The notes beneath the pieces were generated by a model that ran no database searches, was not told the DNA's origin, and was given only the letters and a program-made list of their open reading frames with translations. 64,000 bases of DNA from Streptomyces sp. LX-29 (GTDB taxonomy: Bacteria; Actinomycetota; Actinomycetes; Streptomycetales; Streptomycetaceae). Made by a program: the position numbers and the translations under genes. Where the stretch lies: the NCBI RefSeq assembly GCF_029541745.1, contig NZ_CP089746.1, positions 7,573,559 through 7,637,558 on the forward strand, read 5' to 3'. Below, in pieces: positions 16,558-25,354 of this stretch (position 1 is its first letter; each line of letters starts with the position of its first letter).

Positions 16558-17836
16558 GCTGCGCGGATTTCCGTTCGCGATACGCCTGCTGTTGCTCAAC
16601 CAGCTCGGTGTGAACACCGGCTTCTACCTGCTCGTCCCCTACCTCGCCACCCACCTCGGCGAGGACCTGGGCATGTCGGCGGCCGTCGTCGGCATCGTGC
16701 TCGGCGTCCGCAACCTCAGCCAGCAGGGGCTGTTCATCGTGGGCGGCTCGGCCGCGGACCGACTGGGGGCGCGCGGCGTCATCATCGCCGGGTGCGGGCT
16801 GCGCACCGTCGGCTTCGCGCTGTTCGCGCTCGGCGACGGGCTGCCGGTGCTGATCGCGGCGTCCGTGCTCAGCGGGCTCGCCGGGGCGCTGTTCAACCCC
16901 GCCGTGCGGGCGTATCTCGCGCGGGAGGCCGGGGACCGCAAGGCCGAGGCGTTCGCGCTGTTCAACGTGTTCGCCACCACCGGCGCGCTGCTCGGCCCGC
17001 TGCTCGGCAGCGTCCTGCTGCTCGTGGACTTCCGCGCCTCCGCGCTCACCGCCGCCGGAATCTTCGCGGTCCTCACCGTCGCCCAGGCGCTGGTGCTCCC
17101 GGCCCGCGAGACCCCGCCGGCGGGCGGCAGCGTGCTCGGCGACTGGCGCGAGGTCCTCGGCGACCGGGCGTTCCTCGCCTTCTCCCTCGCCATGACCGGC
17201 ATGTTCACCCTGGAGAACCAGCTGTACCTGCTGCTTCCCGACGGCGCCCGGCGGGCCACCGGCTGGGAGGGGGCGGCCGGCGTCGTCTTCCTCACCGGCA
17301 CCCTGGCCAACCTCGCGCTGCAACTGCGCATCACCCGCGCCCTGAAGGACCGGGGCCGCCGGACGGTGTGGATCGGCTGCGGACTCGCCCTGATGGCGCT
17401 GGCGTTCCTGCCCCCGCTGCTGACCGCCGGGGAACCGGCCGCCGAGGGCACCGGCGGGGCCGCGCTCGCGCTGCTGCCGATCCTCGCCGGGGCGCTGCTG
17501 CTCTACCTCGGACTCATGATCGCCCAGCCCTTCGTCATGGAGCTGATACCCGCCTTCGGCCGCCCCGAGCTGACCGGCACCCGTTTCGGGATCTTCTACG
17601 TCACCTCCGGGATCGCCGCCGCCCTCGGCAACACCCTCGTCGGCTGGGCCATGGACACCGGCCGGAGCGGGGCGGCCTGGCTCCCCTGGGTCTGCTGTGC
17701 CGTCTTCGGCCTCCTCTCGGCCGCCGGCGTCGGCTGGCTGCACCGCCTCCGCGCGGTGCCCGAGCACCAGCCGCCCCGCCCGGTGGCGGCGGCCGGCGGC
17801 GACACCGGCAGGCAGCGTGACGAGGTGACGACATGA
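16541..17836 (+). CDS. MFS exporter
   Basis: A 431-aa major facilitator protein with about 12 hydrophobic spans, starting VKTWRELRGFPFAIRLLLLN, with the loop-2/3 signature GGSAADRLGARGVI (GxxADRxGxR type). In this position, between biosynthetic genes and an ABC importer, it most likely exports the finished metallophore, as CntE does for staphylopine. It starts inside the epimerase gene (17-bp overlap), and its stop overlaps the methyltransferase start (ATGA), so it is tightly coupled. The transported molecule is inferred. Confidence 0.87.
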   Translation: MKTWRELRGFPFAIRLLLLNQLGVNTGFYLLVPYLATHLGEDLGMSAAVVGIVLGVRNLSQQGLFIVGGSAADRLGARGVIIAGCGLRTVGFALFALGDGLPVLIAASVLSGLAGALFNPAVRAYLAREAGDRKAEAFALFNVFATTGALLGPLLGSVLLLVDFRASALTAAGIFAVLTVAQALVLPARETPPAGGSVLGDWREVLGDRAFLAFSLAMTGMFTLENQLYLLLPDGARRATGWEGAAGVVFLTGTLANLALQLRITRALKDRGRRTVWIGCGLALMALAFLPPLLTAGEPAAEGTGGAALALLPILAGALLLYLGLMIAQPFVMELIPAFGRPELTGTRFGIFYVTSGIAAALGNTLVGWAMDTGRSGAAWLPWVCCAVFGLLSAAGVGWLHRLRAVPEHQPPRPVAAAGGDTGRQRDEVTT

Positions 17837-18630
17837 CGGCACGACAGGGAAACCTCCTCACCGACCACCCCGAGCTCTACGAGGCCCGCTTCCCCGACCC
17901 CGACCGGCTCGCCGCCCGCTGGGCGGAGGACCGGCTGCGGCACCACGGCGCCGGGCCGCGCGTCCTCGACCTCGGCTGTGGCACCGGCCGCGACGCGGCC
18001 CACCTGCACGCGGCCGGGCGTCGCGTGGTCGGCGCCGACACCTCCGAGGCGATGCTCGCCCACGCCCGCGACCACCACCCGGGACCCGAGTACGTCCACG
18101 CCGACCTGCGCGGGTTCGACCTGGGGGAGCGGGCGTTCGACGCGGTCGTCTGCCTGGACAGCGCCTTCCTGTACGCCCACACCAACGACGAGCTGGACGG
18201 GCTGCTGTCCTCCTGTCGACGGGCGCTCGCCCCCGGTGGGCTCTTGATCGCCGAGATGCGCAACGGCGCCTTCTTCCTCGGCCGCACCGAACTGCTCGAC
18301 GCGCCCGCCGTCAGCCGCTTCACCTGGGAGGGCACCGCCTACCGCGCGGTCACCACCCTGCACGTCGACCGCGCGGCGCAACTGCTGCGCCGCCGCCGGG
18401 TGTGGACCGCCGACGACGGCCTCCCCCCGACCGAACAGCACTCCGCCTGGCGGCTGCTCTTCCCCCAGGAGCTGCGGTACGCGCTGGCCGCCCACGGATT
18501 CACGGTGCTGGCCCTGCACGACGGCCCGGGCCCGCGCACCGAGCCGCCCTGGCGGGAGGGCGATCCGGAGCCCGGCGCCACCGCCGACGGCGACCGGCTG
18601 CACCTGGTCGCCCGGCTGGCGGCTTCGTAG
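17833..18630 (+). CDS. Class I SAM-dependent methyltransferase
   Basis: A 265-aa Rossmann-fold methyltransferase with motif I VLDLGCGTGRDAAHL (about residues 44-58), the acidic residue ending motif II (VVGADTSEAM) and post-motif LAPGGLLIAEM. It is translationally coupled to the MFS gene and closes the first, fully overlapping block of six genes. It probably N- or O-methylates the metallophore or an intermediate. It does not look like nicotianamine synthase or CntL. A 168-bp gap without obvious signals separates it from the importer genes. Confidence 0.82.
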   Translation: MTARQGNLLTDHPELYEARFPDPDRLAARWAEDRLRHHGAGPRVLDLGCGTGRDAAHLHAAGRRVVGADTSEAMLAHARDHHPGPEYVHADLRGFDLGERAFDAVVCLDSAFLYAHTNDELDGLLSSCRRALAPGGLLIAEMRNGAFFLGRTELLDAPAVSRFTWEGTAYRAVTTLHVDRAAQLLRRRRVWTADDGLPPTEQHSAWRLLFPQELRYALAAHGFTVLALHDGPGPRTEPPWREGDPEPGATADGDRLHLVARLAAS

Positions 18631-18798
18631 CGGCTTCGCAGCGGCTCCGGAACGCGACCGGCTGAGACCGGCCCGGCCCGCCGCCCACGGCGGTACGGCC
18701 TTCCGCCGCGACGGCCACCACGACGGCGCGGCCCGGCGGCCATCCGTCACCGCGCCCCACCCACCCCCCCACCACGGCACCCACCACGAGGAGATCTC

Positions 18799-20409
18799 AT
18801 GACGCACACCCCGGACAACGAACGCCACCCCGGCCTCCACCGCCGTGGCTTCCTCGCCGCCACAGGCGGCCTGGGGATCGGCATCGGCGCGCTCGCCGTC
18901 ACCGGCTGCGGCGACTCCGGCTCGGGCACCGCCGAATCCGGCACCAAGGGCGGCAAGCCCCAGCGTGGCGGACGCCTGCGGGCCGCCTTCGCCGGCGGCG
19001 GGGCCAGCGAGACCCTCGATCCACACCTGGGCAACCTGTTCGCCGACGCCGCGCGCGCCAAGGCCCTCTTCGACAAGCTGGCCGACTTCGGCGCCGACCT
19101 GTCGCCCCGGCCCCGGCTGGCCGCCCGATGGGAGCCGAACGCCGCCCTGGACCGGTGGACGATCACCCTGCGCCAGGCCGAGTTCCACGACGGCCGGCCG
19201 GTCACCGCGGAAGACGTGTTGTACAGCTACCGCCGTATCGCCGACCCGAAGAAGGCGTTCCGCGCCAAGGCGTCGCTGGAACCCATCGACCTCGACGCCA
19301 GCCGGGCGACCGGACCGCGGACCCTGGAGTTCCGGCTCAAGCGGCCGACCGCCGAATTCCCCAACATACTCGCCGCCTTCGGCGCGTACATCGTTCCCAA
19401 GGGATCCGGTGAGAAGGGCGAGTTCGACCGGCGCCCGATCGGCTCCGGCCCCTTCCGCTTCGAGTCCTTCGCCCCCGGCCGCTCCGCCGTCTTCCGGCGC
19501 AACGAGGAGTACTGGGACGGCGCCCCCTACCTGGACGAGCTGGAATTCGTGGTCGCCAACGAGGAGTCGGCGCGGATCAACGCGCTGCTCGGCGGACAGA
19601 TCGAGTACGCCCACGAGCTCAACCCCACCACCGCCCGTGCCCACCAGGACGGCGGCCGGATCGAGATCGTACGGCTGCGCAACAGCGCCATGCAGGCGTT
19701 CGCGATGAAGACCGACCGGGCGCCCTTCGACGACAAGCGGGTCCGCGAGGCGTTCTTCCTCATCGCCGACCGCAAGGAGCTGATCGACGGGGCGCTGTCC
19801 GGGGCCGGTGAGATCGGCAACGACCTGTTCGGTAAGGGGTACACGTACTACGCCGACGGGCTGCCGCAGCGCGAACAGGACCTGGACCGGGCCCGCCACC
19901 TCCTCAAGAAGGCCGGCGCCGAGGACCTGCGGATCACCCTGGACACCTCCGACGTGGCGGCCGGCTTCACCGAGGCGGCCGGGATCTTCCGCGACCAGGC
20001 CGCCAAGGCCGGCGTGCGGATCAAGGTCAGGACCGGCAGCAAGGACAGCTACTGGGCCGACATCCTGGACTCCGGCACCCTGTGCTGCTACCGCTCCGGC
20101 GCCATGCCCATCGAGTCGCACATCTCCCAGCGGCTGCTCACCGACTCCACCACCAACGCCACCCACTGGCGGCACAAGGACTTCGACGCCCTCTACCAGC
20201 AGGCCCAGTCCACCAGGGACGACCAGCGGCGGGCCGCGCTCTACGAGAGGATGCAGCGCCGACTGCACGCCGAGGGCGGCTTCCTGGTGTGGGGCTTCGC
20301 CGACTGGATCGTCGGCACGGCCCGCACGGTGCGCGGCGTCGAGCGCCAGGCGCCGGCCAACACCCTGGACTGGGCGCGGTTCGACAAGGTCTGGCTGGCG
20401 ACGGCGTGA
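18799..20409 (+). CDS. ABC importer substrate-binding lipoprotein (peptide/nickel/opine family)
   Basis: A 536-aa family-5 extracellular solute-binding protein. The N-terminus has a twin-arginine motif (HRRGFLAAT, RR at 15-16) and a lipobox ending at Cys37 (LAVTGC), so it is a Tat-exported lipoprotein. The fold motifs WTITLRQAEFHDGRPVTAED and IGSGPFRFESF are typical of DppA/NikA/CntA. It captures a ligand for the permeases encoded immediately downstream (GTGA overlap). GAGGAGA precedes ATG 18799. In context the ligand is likely the metal-loaded product of the preceding genes. Confidence 0.9.
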   Translation: MTHTPDNERHPGLHRRGFLAATGGLGIGIGALAVTGCGDSGSGTAESGTKGGKPQRGGRLRAAFAGGGASETLDPHLGNLFADAARAKALFDKLADFGADLSPRPRLAARWEPNAALDRWTITLRQAEFHDGRPVTAEDVLYSYRRIADPKKAFRAKASLEPIDLDASRATGPRTLEFRLKRPTAEFPNILAAFGAYIVPKGSGEKGEFDRRPIGSGPFRFESFAPGRSAVFRRNEEYWDGAPYLDELEFVVANEESARINALLGGQIEYAHELNPTTARAHQDGGRIEIVRLRNSAMQAFAMKTDRAPFDDKRVREAFFLIADRKELIDGALSGAGEIGNDLFGKGYTYYADGLPQREQDLDRARHLLKKAGAEDLRITLDTSDVAAGFTEAAGIFRDQAAKAGVRIKVRTGSKDSYWADILDSGTLCCYRSGAMPIESHISQRLLTDSTTNATHWRHKDFDALYQQAQSTRDDQRRAALYERMQRRLHAEGGFLVWGFADWIVGTARTVRGVERQAPANTLDWARFDKVWLATA

Positions 20410-21359
20410 CCGGACTGCGCGGCTGGCTCGTCCGGCGGCTGCTGCTCGGTGCCGTGCAGATCGCGGCCGTGGTGCTGTTGGTCTTCGCGCTCACCGAGGC
20501 GCTGCCGGGCGACGCCGCCACCTCGCTGGCGGGCGACCAGCCCGACCCCGCGCGGATCGCCGCCATCCGGGCCGAGATGGAGCTCGACCGGCCGGCACAC
20601 CAACGGCTGCTCGACTGGGCGGCCGGACTGCTCCACGGCGACCTCGGCACCTCGCTGGTCTCCGGCCGCCCGGTCACCACCTACCTCGGCGACGGCTTCG
20701 GCCCCACACTGCTGCTGGCCTCCCTCACCCTGGCGCTGCTGGTGCCGATCGCGCTGGGCCTCGGGGTGCTGGTGGCGAGCCGCGCGGGCGGCCGCACCGA
20801 CCGGCTGATCGCCTCGGTCACCCTCGGGGTGTACGCGGTGCCGGAGTTCGCCCTCGGCGTGCTGCTGGTCACCGTCTTCGCGCTGCGCCTGGACTGGCTG
20901 CCGCCGACCGCCGTGGGCTACGGCACCGACCTGCTCGACCACCCCGCCGTGCTGGTGCTGCCGGTGCTGGTGCTGCTCTCCCGGCCGGTGTGCTCCCTCA
21001 GCCGACTGGTGCGGGCCGGGATGATCGACGCGCTGGCCGCGCCGCACGCCGCGCAGGCCCGTCGCTACGGCCTCTCCGAGACCCGCGTCCGCTACGCCCA
21101 CGCCCTGCCGAACGCCATCGCGCCCGCGGCGCAGCAACTCGCCCGCACCGTCGACTGGCTGCTGTGCGGGGTGATCGTGGTGGAGGCGCTGTTCGTCATC
21201 CCGGGCCTGGGCACGGTGCTGATGAACGGGGTCGCGGAACGGGACCTCCCGGTCGTCCAGGGGCTCGCGGTGGTCTTCGGCGTCATCGCCGTCGTCCTCA
21301 ACCTCGCCGCCGACCTCGTCGCGCGGCGCTTCTCCCCGCGGACGGAGGTGGCGGCGTGA
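20406..21359 (+). CDS. ABC importer permease, DppB/NikB type
   Basis: A 317-aa inner-membrane permease starting VTGLRGWLVRRLLLGAVQI, with the large periplasmic region typical of DppB after TM1 and the EAA-loop region RLVRAGMIDALAAPHAAQAR. It pairs with the next permease to form the channel. GTG 20406 overlaps the binding-protein stop, and its own stop overlaps the next start. Confidence 0.92.
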   Translation: MTGLRGWLVRRLLLGAVQIAAVVLLVFALTEALPGDAATSLAGDQPDPARIAAIRAEMELDRPAHQRLLDWAAGLLHGDLGTSLVSGRPVTTYLGDGFGPTLLLASLTLALLVPIALGLGVLVASRAGGRTDRLIASVTLGVYAVPEFALGVLLVTVFALRLDWLPPTAVGYGTDLLDHPAVLVLPVLVLLSRPVCSLSRLVRAGMIDALAAPHAAQARRYGLSETRVRYAHALPNAIAPAAQQLARTVDWLLCGVIVVEALFVIPGLGTVLMNGVAERDLPVVQGLAVVFGVIAVVLNLAADLVARRFSPRTEVAA

Positions 21360-22447
21360 CCGAGCGTCCCCTCACCCCGCCTCAGCCGACACCGGCGGAT
21401 CCCGGGCCCGGCGTGTCGCATACCCCGTCGGTGGCCCCTGGCGCTGGTGTGTCGGACACCTCGTCGGTGGCCGCCGGCACTGGCGTGTCGCACCCCCCGC
21501 CGGCCGCCCCCGACACCGGCGTGTCGGGCTCCTCGTCGCCCGGCCCCCGACCGGACACCCGCGCGTCGCGGATGTCGACCCGGTTCGGCCCGCGATGGTC
21601 GGGTCCTGCCGGCTCCGGCTCCGGCTCCCGCGCGGCGCGGCCCGGCCGCTATGCGCTCGGCGCCGTCCTGGTGAGCGTACCCCTGCTGCTCGCCCTGCTG
21701 GGGCCGCTGTTCGCCGGCGCCCCGGGGCCGCGTGCGGCCTCCTTCACCCTCGGCGGCGGCCACTGGCTGGGCACCGACTTCGTGGGCCGCGACGTCTGGC
21801 GACAGGTGCTGCTCGGCGGGGAGTCCGTGGTGCTGGTCGCCCTCGCGGCCACCGCGCTGGCCTACGCGGTGGCGCTGCCGCTCGGCCTGGGCGCCGCGCT
21901 CACCCACCGGTCCTGGCTGGAGGAGTCGCTGATGCGACCGCTGGACGTGCTGCTCGCGGTGCCGTCCCTGCTGGTGGTCCTGTTGGTGGCCGCCGTCAGC
22001 GAACCGGGGGCGGCCGGCCTCGCGCTGCTGGTCGCGCTGGTCAACATCCCCGACGCGGCCCGTATCGTCCGGGCCGCGGCGGCGCAGGCGGCCGCCAGCC
22101 CCGCCGTGGAGGCGCTGCGCATGCAGGGCGAGAGCCGGTGGCGGATCGCCTTCGGCTTCGTCGGCCGCTCCCTGCTGCGCACTCTCGCCGCGGATGCCGG
22201 CGTACGCCTCACCGGCGTGCTCTACCTCGTCGCCACGGCCGCCTTTCTGGGCGTGGGCGTCGCCCCCGACGCCGCCGACTGGGCGGTCATGGTCGACCGC
22301 AACCGCACCGGCCTCTTCGTCCAACCCTGGGCGGTCGTCGTGCCCGCGCTGCTGATCGTGGCCCTGTCGACGGGCACCAACCTGCTCTTCGACGCCGCCC
22401 TCGACGGCGGTCGCCGAAGCGAGAAGCGAAAGGAGCCGCGCCGGTGA
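21356..22447 (+). CDS. ABC importer permease, DppC/NikC type, with repetitive N-terminal extension
   Basis: A 363-aa permease. Residues 1-95 are an unusual Pro/Ser/Thr/Gly-rich cytoplasmic extension with four imperfect GVS repeats (PGPGVSHTPSV, PGAGVSDTSSV, AGTGVSHPPPA, PDTGVSGSSS). The normal DppC core follows, with LGTDFVGRDVWRQVLLGG and EAA loop AAAQAAASPAVEALRMQGES. The extension is encoded by a GC-rich tandem repeat at about 21405-21540. GTG 21356 gives coupling to the previous stop. A later start that trims the extension cannot be excluded, but no good ribosome site was seen. Confidence 0.88.
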   Translation: MTERPLTPPQPTPADPGPGVSHTPSVAPGAGVSDTSSVAAGTGVSHPPPAAPDTGVSGSSSPGPRPDTRASRMSTRFGPRWSGPAGSGSGSRAARPGRYALGAVLVSVPLLLALLGPLFAGAPGPRAASFTLGGGHWLGTDFVGRDVWRQVLLGGESVVLVALAATALAYAVALPLGLGAALTHRSWLEESLMRPLDVLLAVPSLLVVLLVAAVSEPGAAGLALLVALVNIPDAARIVRAAAAQAAASPAVEALRMQGESRWRIAFGFVGRSLLRTLAADAGVRLTGVLYLVATAAFLGVGVAPDAADWAVMVDRNRTGLFVQPWAVVVPALLIVALSTGTNLLFDAALDGGRRSEKRKEPRR

Positions 22448-24279
22448 ACCCCACAGCGGACGACGCGATACCGGATCCCCCGACACCTCCCGCGGCGGCG
22501 GTGCGGGAGGGCACGGCCTCGGTGACCGCCGCGCGGCAGCCGGTGGCGGAGGTCGAGGACCTGCGCGTCGAGGTCGACGGCCGCGCGATCGTCGACGGCG
22601 TCTCCCTCCGCCTCATGCCCGGTCGGATCACCGCCCTCGTCGGCGCCTCCGGCAGCGGCAAGACGACCACCGGCCGCGCCCTGCTCGGGGAGTACCCCGA
22701 GACCGCGCGGGTGACGGGACGGGTGCGTGGGCCGGGGCGTGGCCTGGTCGGCTATGTGCCGCAACACCCGGCCTCCGTACTCAACCCGGCGCGCCGCGTC
22801 GGGGCCCTGCTCTTCGACATCGCCCGCGCGCGGACGGCGGAGGGGCCCCGGCGCGCGCGGCGGGCCGCGGCGCGGGAGCGGGTGCTGGACGCGCTGGCCC
22901 TCGCCCAGTTGCCGGACGGCGCCGAACTGGTCCGGCGCCACCCGCACCAGCTCTCGGGCGGCCAGCAGCAGCGCGTCGTCATCGCGCATGCCCTGCTGTC
23001 GGGCGCGCGCCTCGTGGTCGCCGACGAGCCGACCACCGGACAGGACGCGCTGACCAAGCGGCGCGTCGTGGCGGAGCTGGCCGCGCTCGCGGACCGGGGC
23101 ATCGCGGTGCTGCTGCTCAGCCACGACCTGGAGGCGGTGCGGGAACTCGCCGACGAGGTCCTGGTGATGAAGGACGGGCACGTGGTGGAGTCCGGCCCGG
23201 CCGAGCGGCTGTGGCGTGCCCCGCGCCACGCCTGGACCCGCACCTTCCTGTCCGCCGCCGCCCGCCCCGAGCCGGCGGCGGCCATCGGACCGGACGCCCC
23301 TGCTCGCCGTGCGCCGGCCGAGCCCGCTGGGCTGACCGCCCTGGTGCGCCCTGAGCGGGTCGAGCCTGCCGGGTCGGGGGCGGTTGTTCGTCTTGAGCGG
23401 GTCGAGCCCGCCGGGTCGGACGCGGCTGTTCGTCCCGGGCCGGTCGAGCCCGCCGAGCCCGCTGGGCTGGATGATCCCGCGCGCCCCGAGTCGGCCGCGC
23501 CCCTGCTCCGGGTCTGTTCCCTCACCGCCAGACATGGCTCGGCCGTCGTTCTCCGGGACGCCGCGCTGTCCGTGCGGGCGGGGGAGTGCCTGGCCGTGGT
23601 CGGGCGCTCGGGAAGCGGCAAGACGACGCTCGCGCGGTGCGTGGCGGGGCTGCACCGGGAGTACGCGGGGGAGGTGCTGCTCGACGGCGTGGCGCTGCCG
23701 CGGAGTCTGCGGGACCGGAGCCGCGATCAGCTCGCCGCCGTGCAGTACGTGTTCCAGGACGCGCACGCCGCGTTCGACGGGCACCGCGCGGTGCTGGACC
23801 AGGTGGCCCGCACGGCGGTGCGGCTGCGCGGCCTCGGCGCGGACGAGGCGACGGCGGAGGCGCTGGAGACCCTGCGCGGGACGGGACTCGCCGCGGAGCT
23901 GGTCCGGCGGCGCCCGGGCGCGCTGTCCGGCGGCGAGCTCCAGCGGGCCGCGCTGGCCCGCGCGTTGCTGGCCCGGCCCCGCGTCCTGATCTGCGACGAG
24001 GTCACGTCCGGGCTCGACCCGGTCACCCGGCGGGACGTCCTCGACCTGCTCGCCGCCCTGCCGCGCGAACGGCGGGGAATGGCGCTGCTGCTCATCACCC
24101 ACGATCTGGACGCGGCGGCGCTCGGCGGACGCGTCGTGGTGCTGGACGGCGGCGAGGTCGTGGAGAGCGGCCCGACCCGGGAGGTGCTGGCCGCGCCCCG
24201 GCACCCGTTCACCGCCGCGCTGGTGACGGCTGCCGGACGGGCTCAGTCCGCGCGCAGCAGGTGCCCGATGCCCGGATAG
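22444..24279 (+). CDS. Fused dual ATPase of the ABC importer (DppD-DppF/NikD-NikE type)
   Basis: A 611-aa protein carrying two complete ABC ATPase domains. Domain 1 has Walker A GASGSGKTTT near 66, signature LSGGQQQRV near 170 and VVADEPTTGQD. Domain 2 has Walker A GRSGSGKTTL near 388, signature LSGGELQRA near 494 and LICDEVTSGLD near 515. A 70-residue linker of Ala/Pro/Arg-rich repeats (RVEPAGS units) joins them. Such importers usually encode the two ATPases separately. It ends the operon, and its last 37 bp overlap the 3' end of the convergent glycolipid-binding gene. Confidence 0.92.
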   Translation: MNPTADDAIPDPPTPPAAAVREGTASVTAARQPVAEVEDLRVEVDGRAIVDGVSLRLMPGRITALVGASGSGKTTTGRALLGEYPETARVTGRVRGPGRGLVGYVPQHPASVLNPARRVGALLFDIARARTAEGPRRARRAAARERVLDALALAQLPDGAELVRRHPHQLSGGQQQRVVIAHALLSGARLVVADEPTTGQDALTKRRVVAELAALADRGIAVLLLSHDLEAVRELADEVLVMKDGHVVESGPAERLWRAPRHAWTRTFLSAAARPEPAAAIGPDAPARRAPAEPAGLTALVRPERVEPAGSGAVVRLERVEPAGSDAAVRPGPVEPAEPAGLDDPARPESAAPLLRVCSLTARHGSAVVLRDAALSVRAGECLAVVGRSGSGKTTLARCVAGLHREYAGEVLLDGVALPRSLRDRSRDQLAAVQYVFQDAHAAFDGHRAVLDQVARTAVRLRGLGADEATAEALETLRGTGLAAELVRRRPGALSGGELQRAALARALLARPRVLICDEVTSGLDPVTRRDVLDLLAALPRERRGMALLLITHDLDAAALGGRVVVLDGGEVVESGPTREVLAAPRHPFTAALVTAAGRAQSARSRCPMPG

Positions 24280-24809
24280 GTCAGCACCAGCCCGTCGCGG
24301 CTGAACTCGATGTCGCTGCTGAAGTCGCCGGAGGTGTAGCGGATGCGGGCGCCCCGCGCGGTCAGGCTGATGTGCTCGTAGGTCTGCGCCGACGGCCGGA
24401 CCGTGAGGTCGGGCACCGACACCCAGGCCATCAGGAAGTCACGGCGGCCGGGCCCGGTGTGCAGCTGGTGGCGGAGCGTCGGCATGGCATTGGTCAGCGG
24501 GGACAGCCCCAGGTCGCAGTCGAGGGCACCGGCCACCTCGGGCAGCGGCTTGCCGTCGGCCGTCCAGGTCCCGCCGTCGCGGCGCAGGTCCAGCCGGTGG
24601 GTGGCGGAGGGGGTCTCGGCGGTCACCTGGAGCCGGCGCGTCACATAGCCCTGCCCGGTCTCCAGCTCGTACGTCATCCAGTACGGTCTCGGCCGCAATC
24701 CCAGCACCCGGCCGCGGGCCCGCAGCCCGGTGCCGGAGAGGGTGACCCACGCCGTCTCGTATCCGCCGCTCTCGGTGACCGCCCAGGTCAGGACGTGCTG
24801 ATCGGTCAT
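24243..24809 (-). CDS. Putative glycolipid-binding domain protein
   Basis: A 188-aa protein of the Glycolipid_bind family (PA1994-like beta-barrel). Typical features are TWAVTESGGYETAWVTL at the N-terminus, YWMTYELETGQGYVTRRLQV, LDLRRDGGTW and the C-terminal IEFSRDGLVLTYPGIG. The cellular role of the family is unclear. ATG 24809 has CGAGGAGACC upstream. It is convergent with the ABC ATPase gene and overlaps it tail to tail. Confidence 0.85.
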   Translation of the reverse strand: MTDQHVLTWAVTESGGYETAWVTLSGTGLRARGRVLGLRPRPYWMTYELETGQGYVTRRLQVTAETPSATHRLDLRRDGGTWTADGKPLPEVAGALDCDLGLSPLTNAMPTLRHQLHTGPGRRDFLMAWVSVPDLTVRPSAQTYEHISLTARGARIRYTSGDFSSDIEFSRDGLVLTYPGIGHLLRAD

Positions 24810-25354
24810 CGGTCTCCTCGGGACGATGCGAGCGGGACAGCGCGGCCGGACGGTGCGGGGCCACCGCCACAGCGCAGGCTACCCGCGTGGGGTGCCCGCC
24901 GCCCCGCATCGGGACAGGCGGCTCCGACCGCCGAGGCGACGCCGCCGCGGCGATGTCGCCAGGAAGATGCCGCTGGTGCGACCGGACGCGACCGGCCGGC
25001 GGCCGGATGCGATCGGCGGGGCGGCCGGTCCGATCGCCGAGTCGCTCCACCACGCCAGACCAGGCGCTCCAACGCACCCACGAAGGCGGTCCATCACGTT
25101 CGCCGAGGCGATCGACCACGCTCGCGGAGGTGATCGACCACGTCGCCGAGGTGATCGACCACGTCGCCGAGACGAGCGACCGCGGTCACCGGGGCGATCC
25201 CTCACCCCCGCTGAGGCGATCGACGCCGCTCGTGGACGCGATCGCCCACGCTCGCCGAGACGAGCGCCCACGCTCGCGAGACGAGCGCCCACGCTCGCCG
25301 AGGCGCTCCACCGCGCTCGCCGAGGCACCCTTCCGATCACTTAGGATCGCCAGA
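24810..25354. other. 545-bp gap dominated by a 22-bp minisatellite
   Basis: No convincing gene is seen. The right half is a tandem array (annotated separately) that runs to within 34 bp of the UvrA-like gene. The left part contains weaker, diverged copies of the same unit and presumably the promoter of the minus-strand gene at 24809. Confidence 0.6.
25105..25321. repeat. Ten-copy 22-bp GC-rich tandem repeat
   Basis: Ten imperfect units of 21-22 bp, each opening with GAGGCGATCGACCACGCTCG or a variant. The two units from 25127 are identical. More diverged copies extend left to about 25030. It lies between the glycolipid-binding gene and the UvrA-like gene. The frame upstream of the UvrA-like start stays open through it only because the unit lacks stops. 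Confidence 0.8.

Noticed and set aside
12304..24279. Assignment to the known EDDS zincophore or staphylopine pathways
   Set aside because: Zur control, the SbnA-like enzyme and the importer type are shared, but there is no SbnB-, CntL- or opine-dehydrogenase-like gene, and I cannot recall the EDDS gene set well enough to claim identity.
24887..25354. N-terminal extension of the UvrA-like protein through the 22-bp repeats
   Set aside because: Low-complexity repeat translation; the UvrA domain begins at 25355 and orthologous proteins of this class start there.
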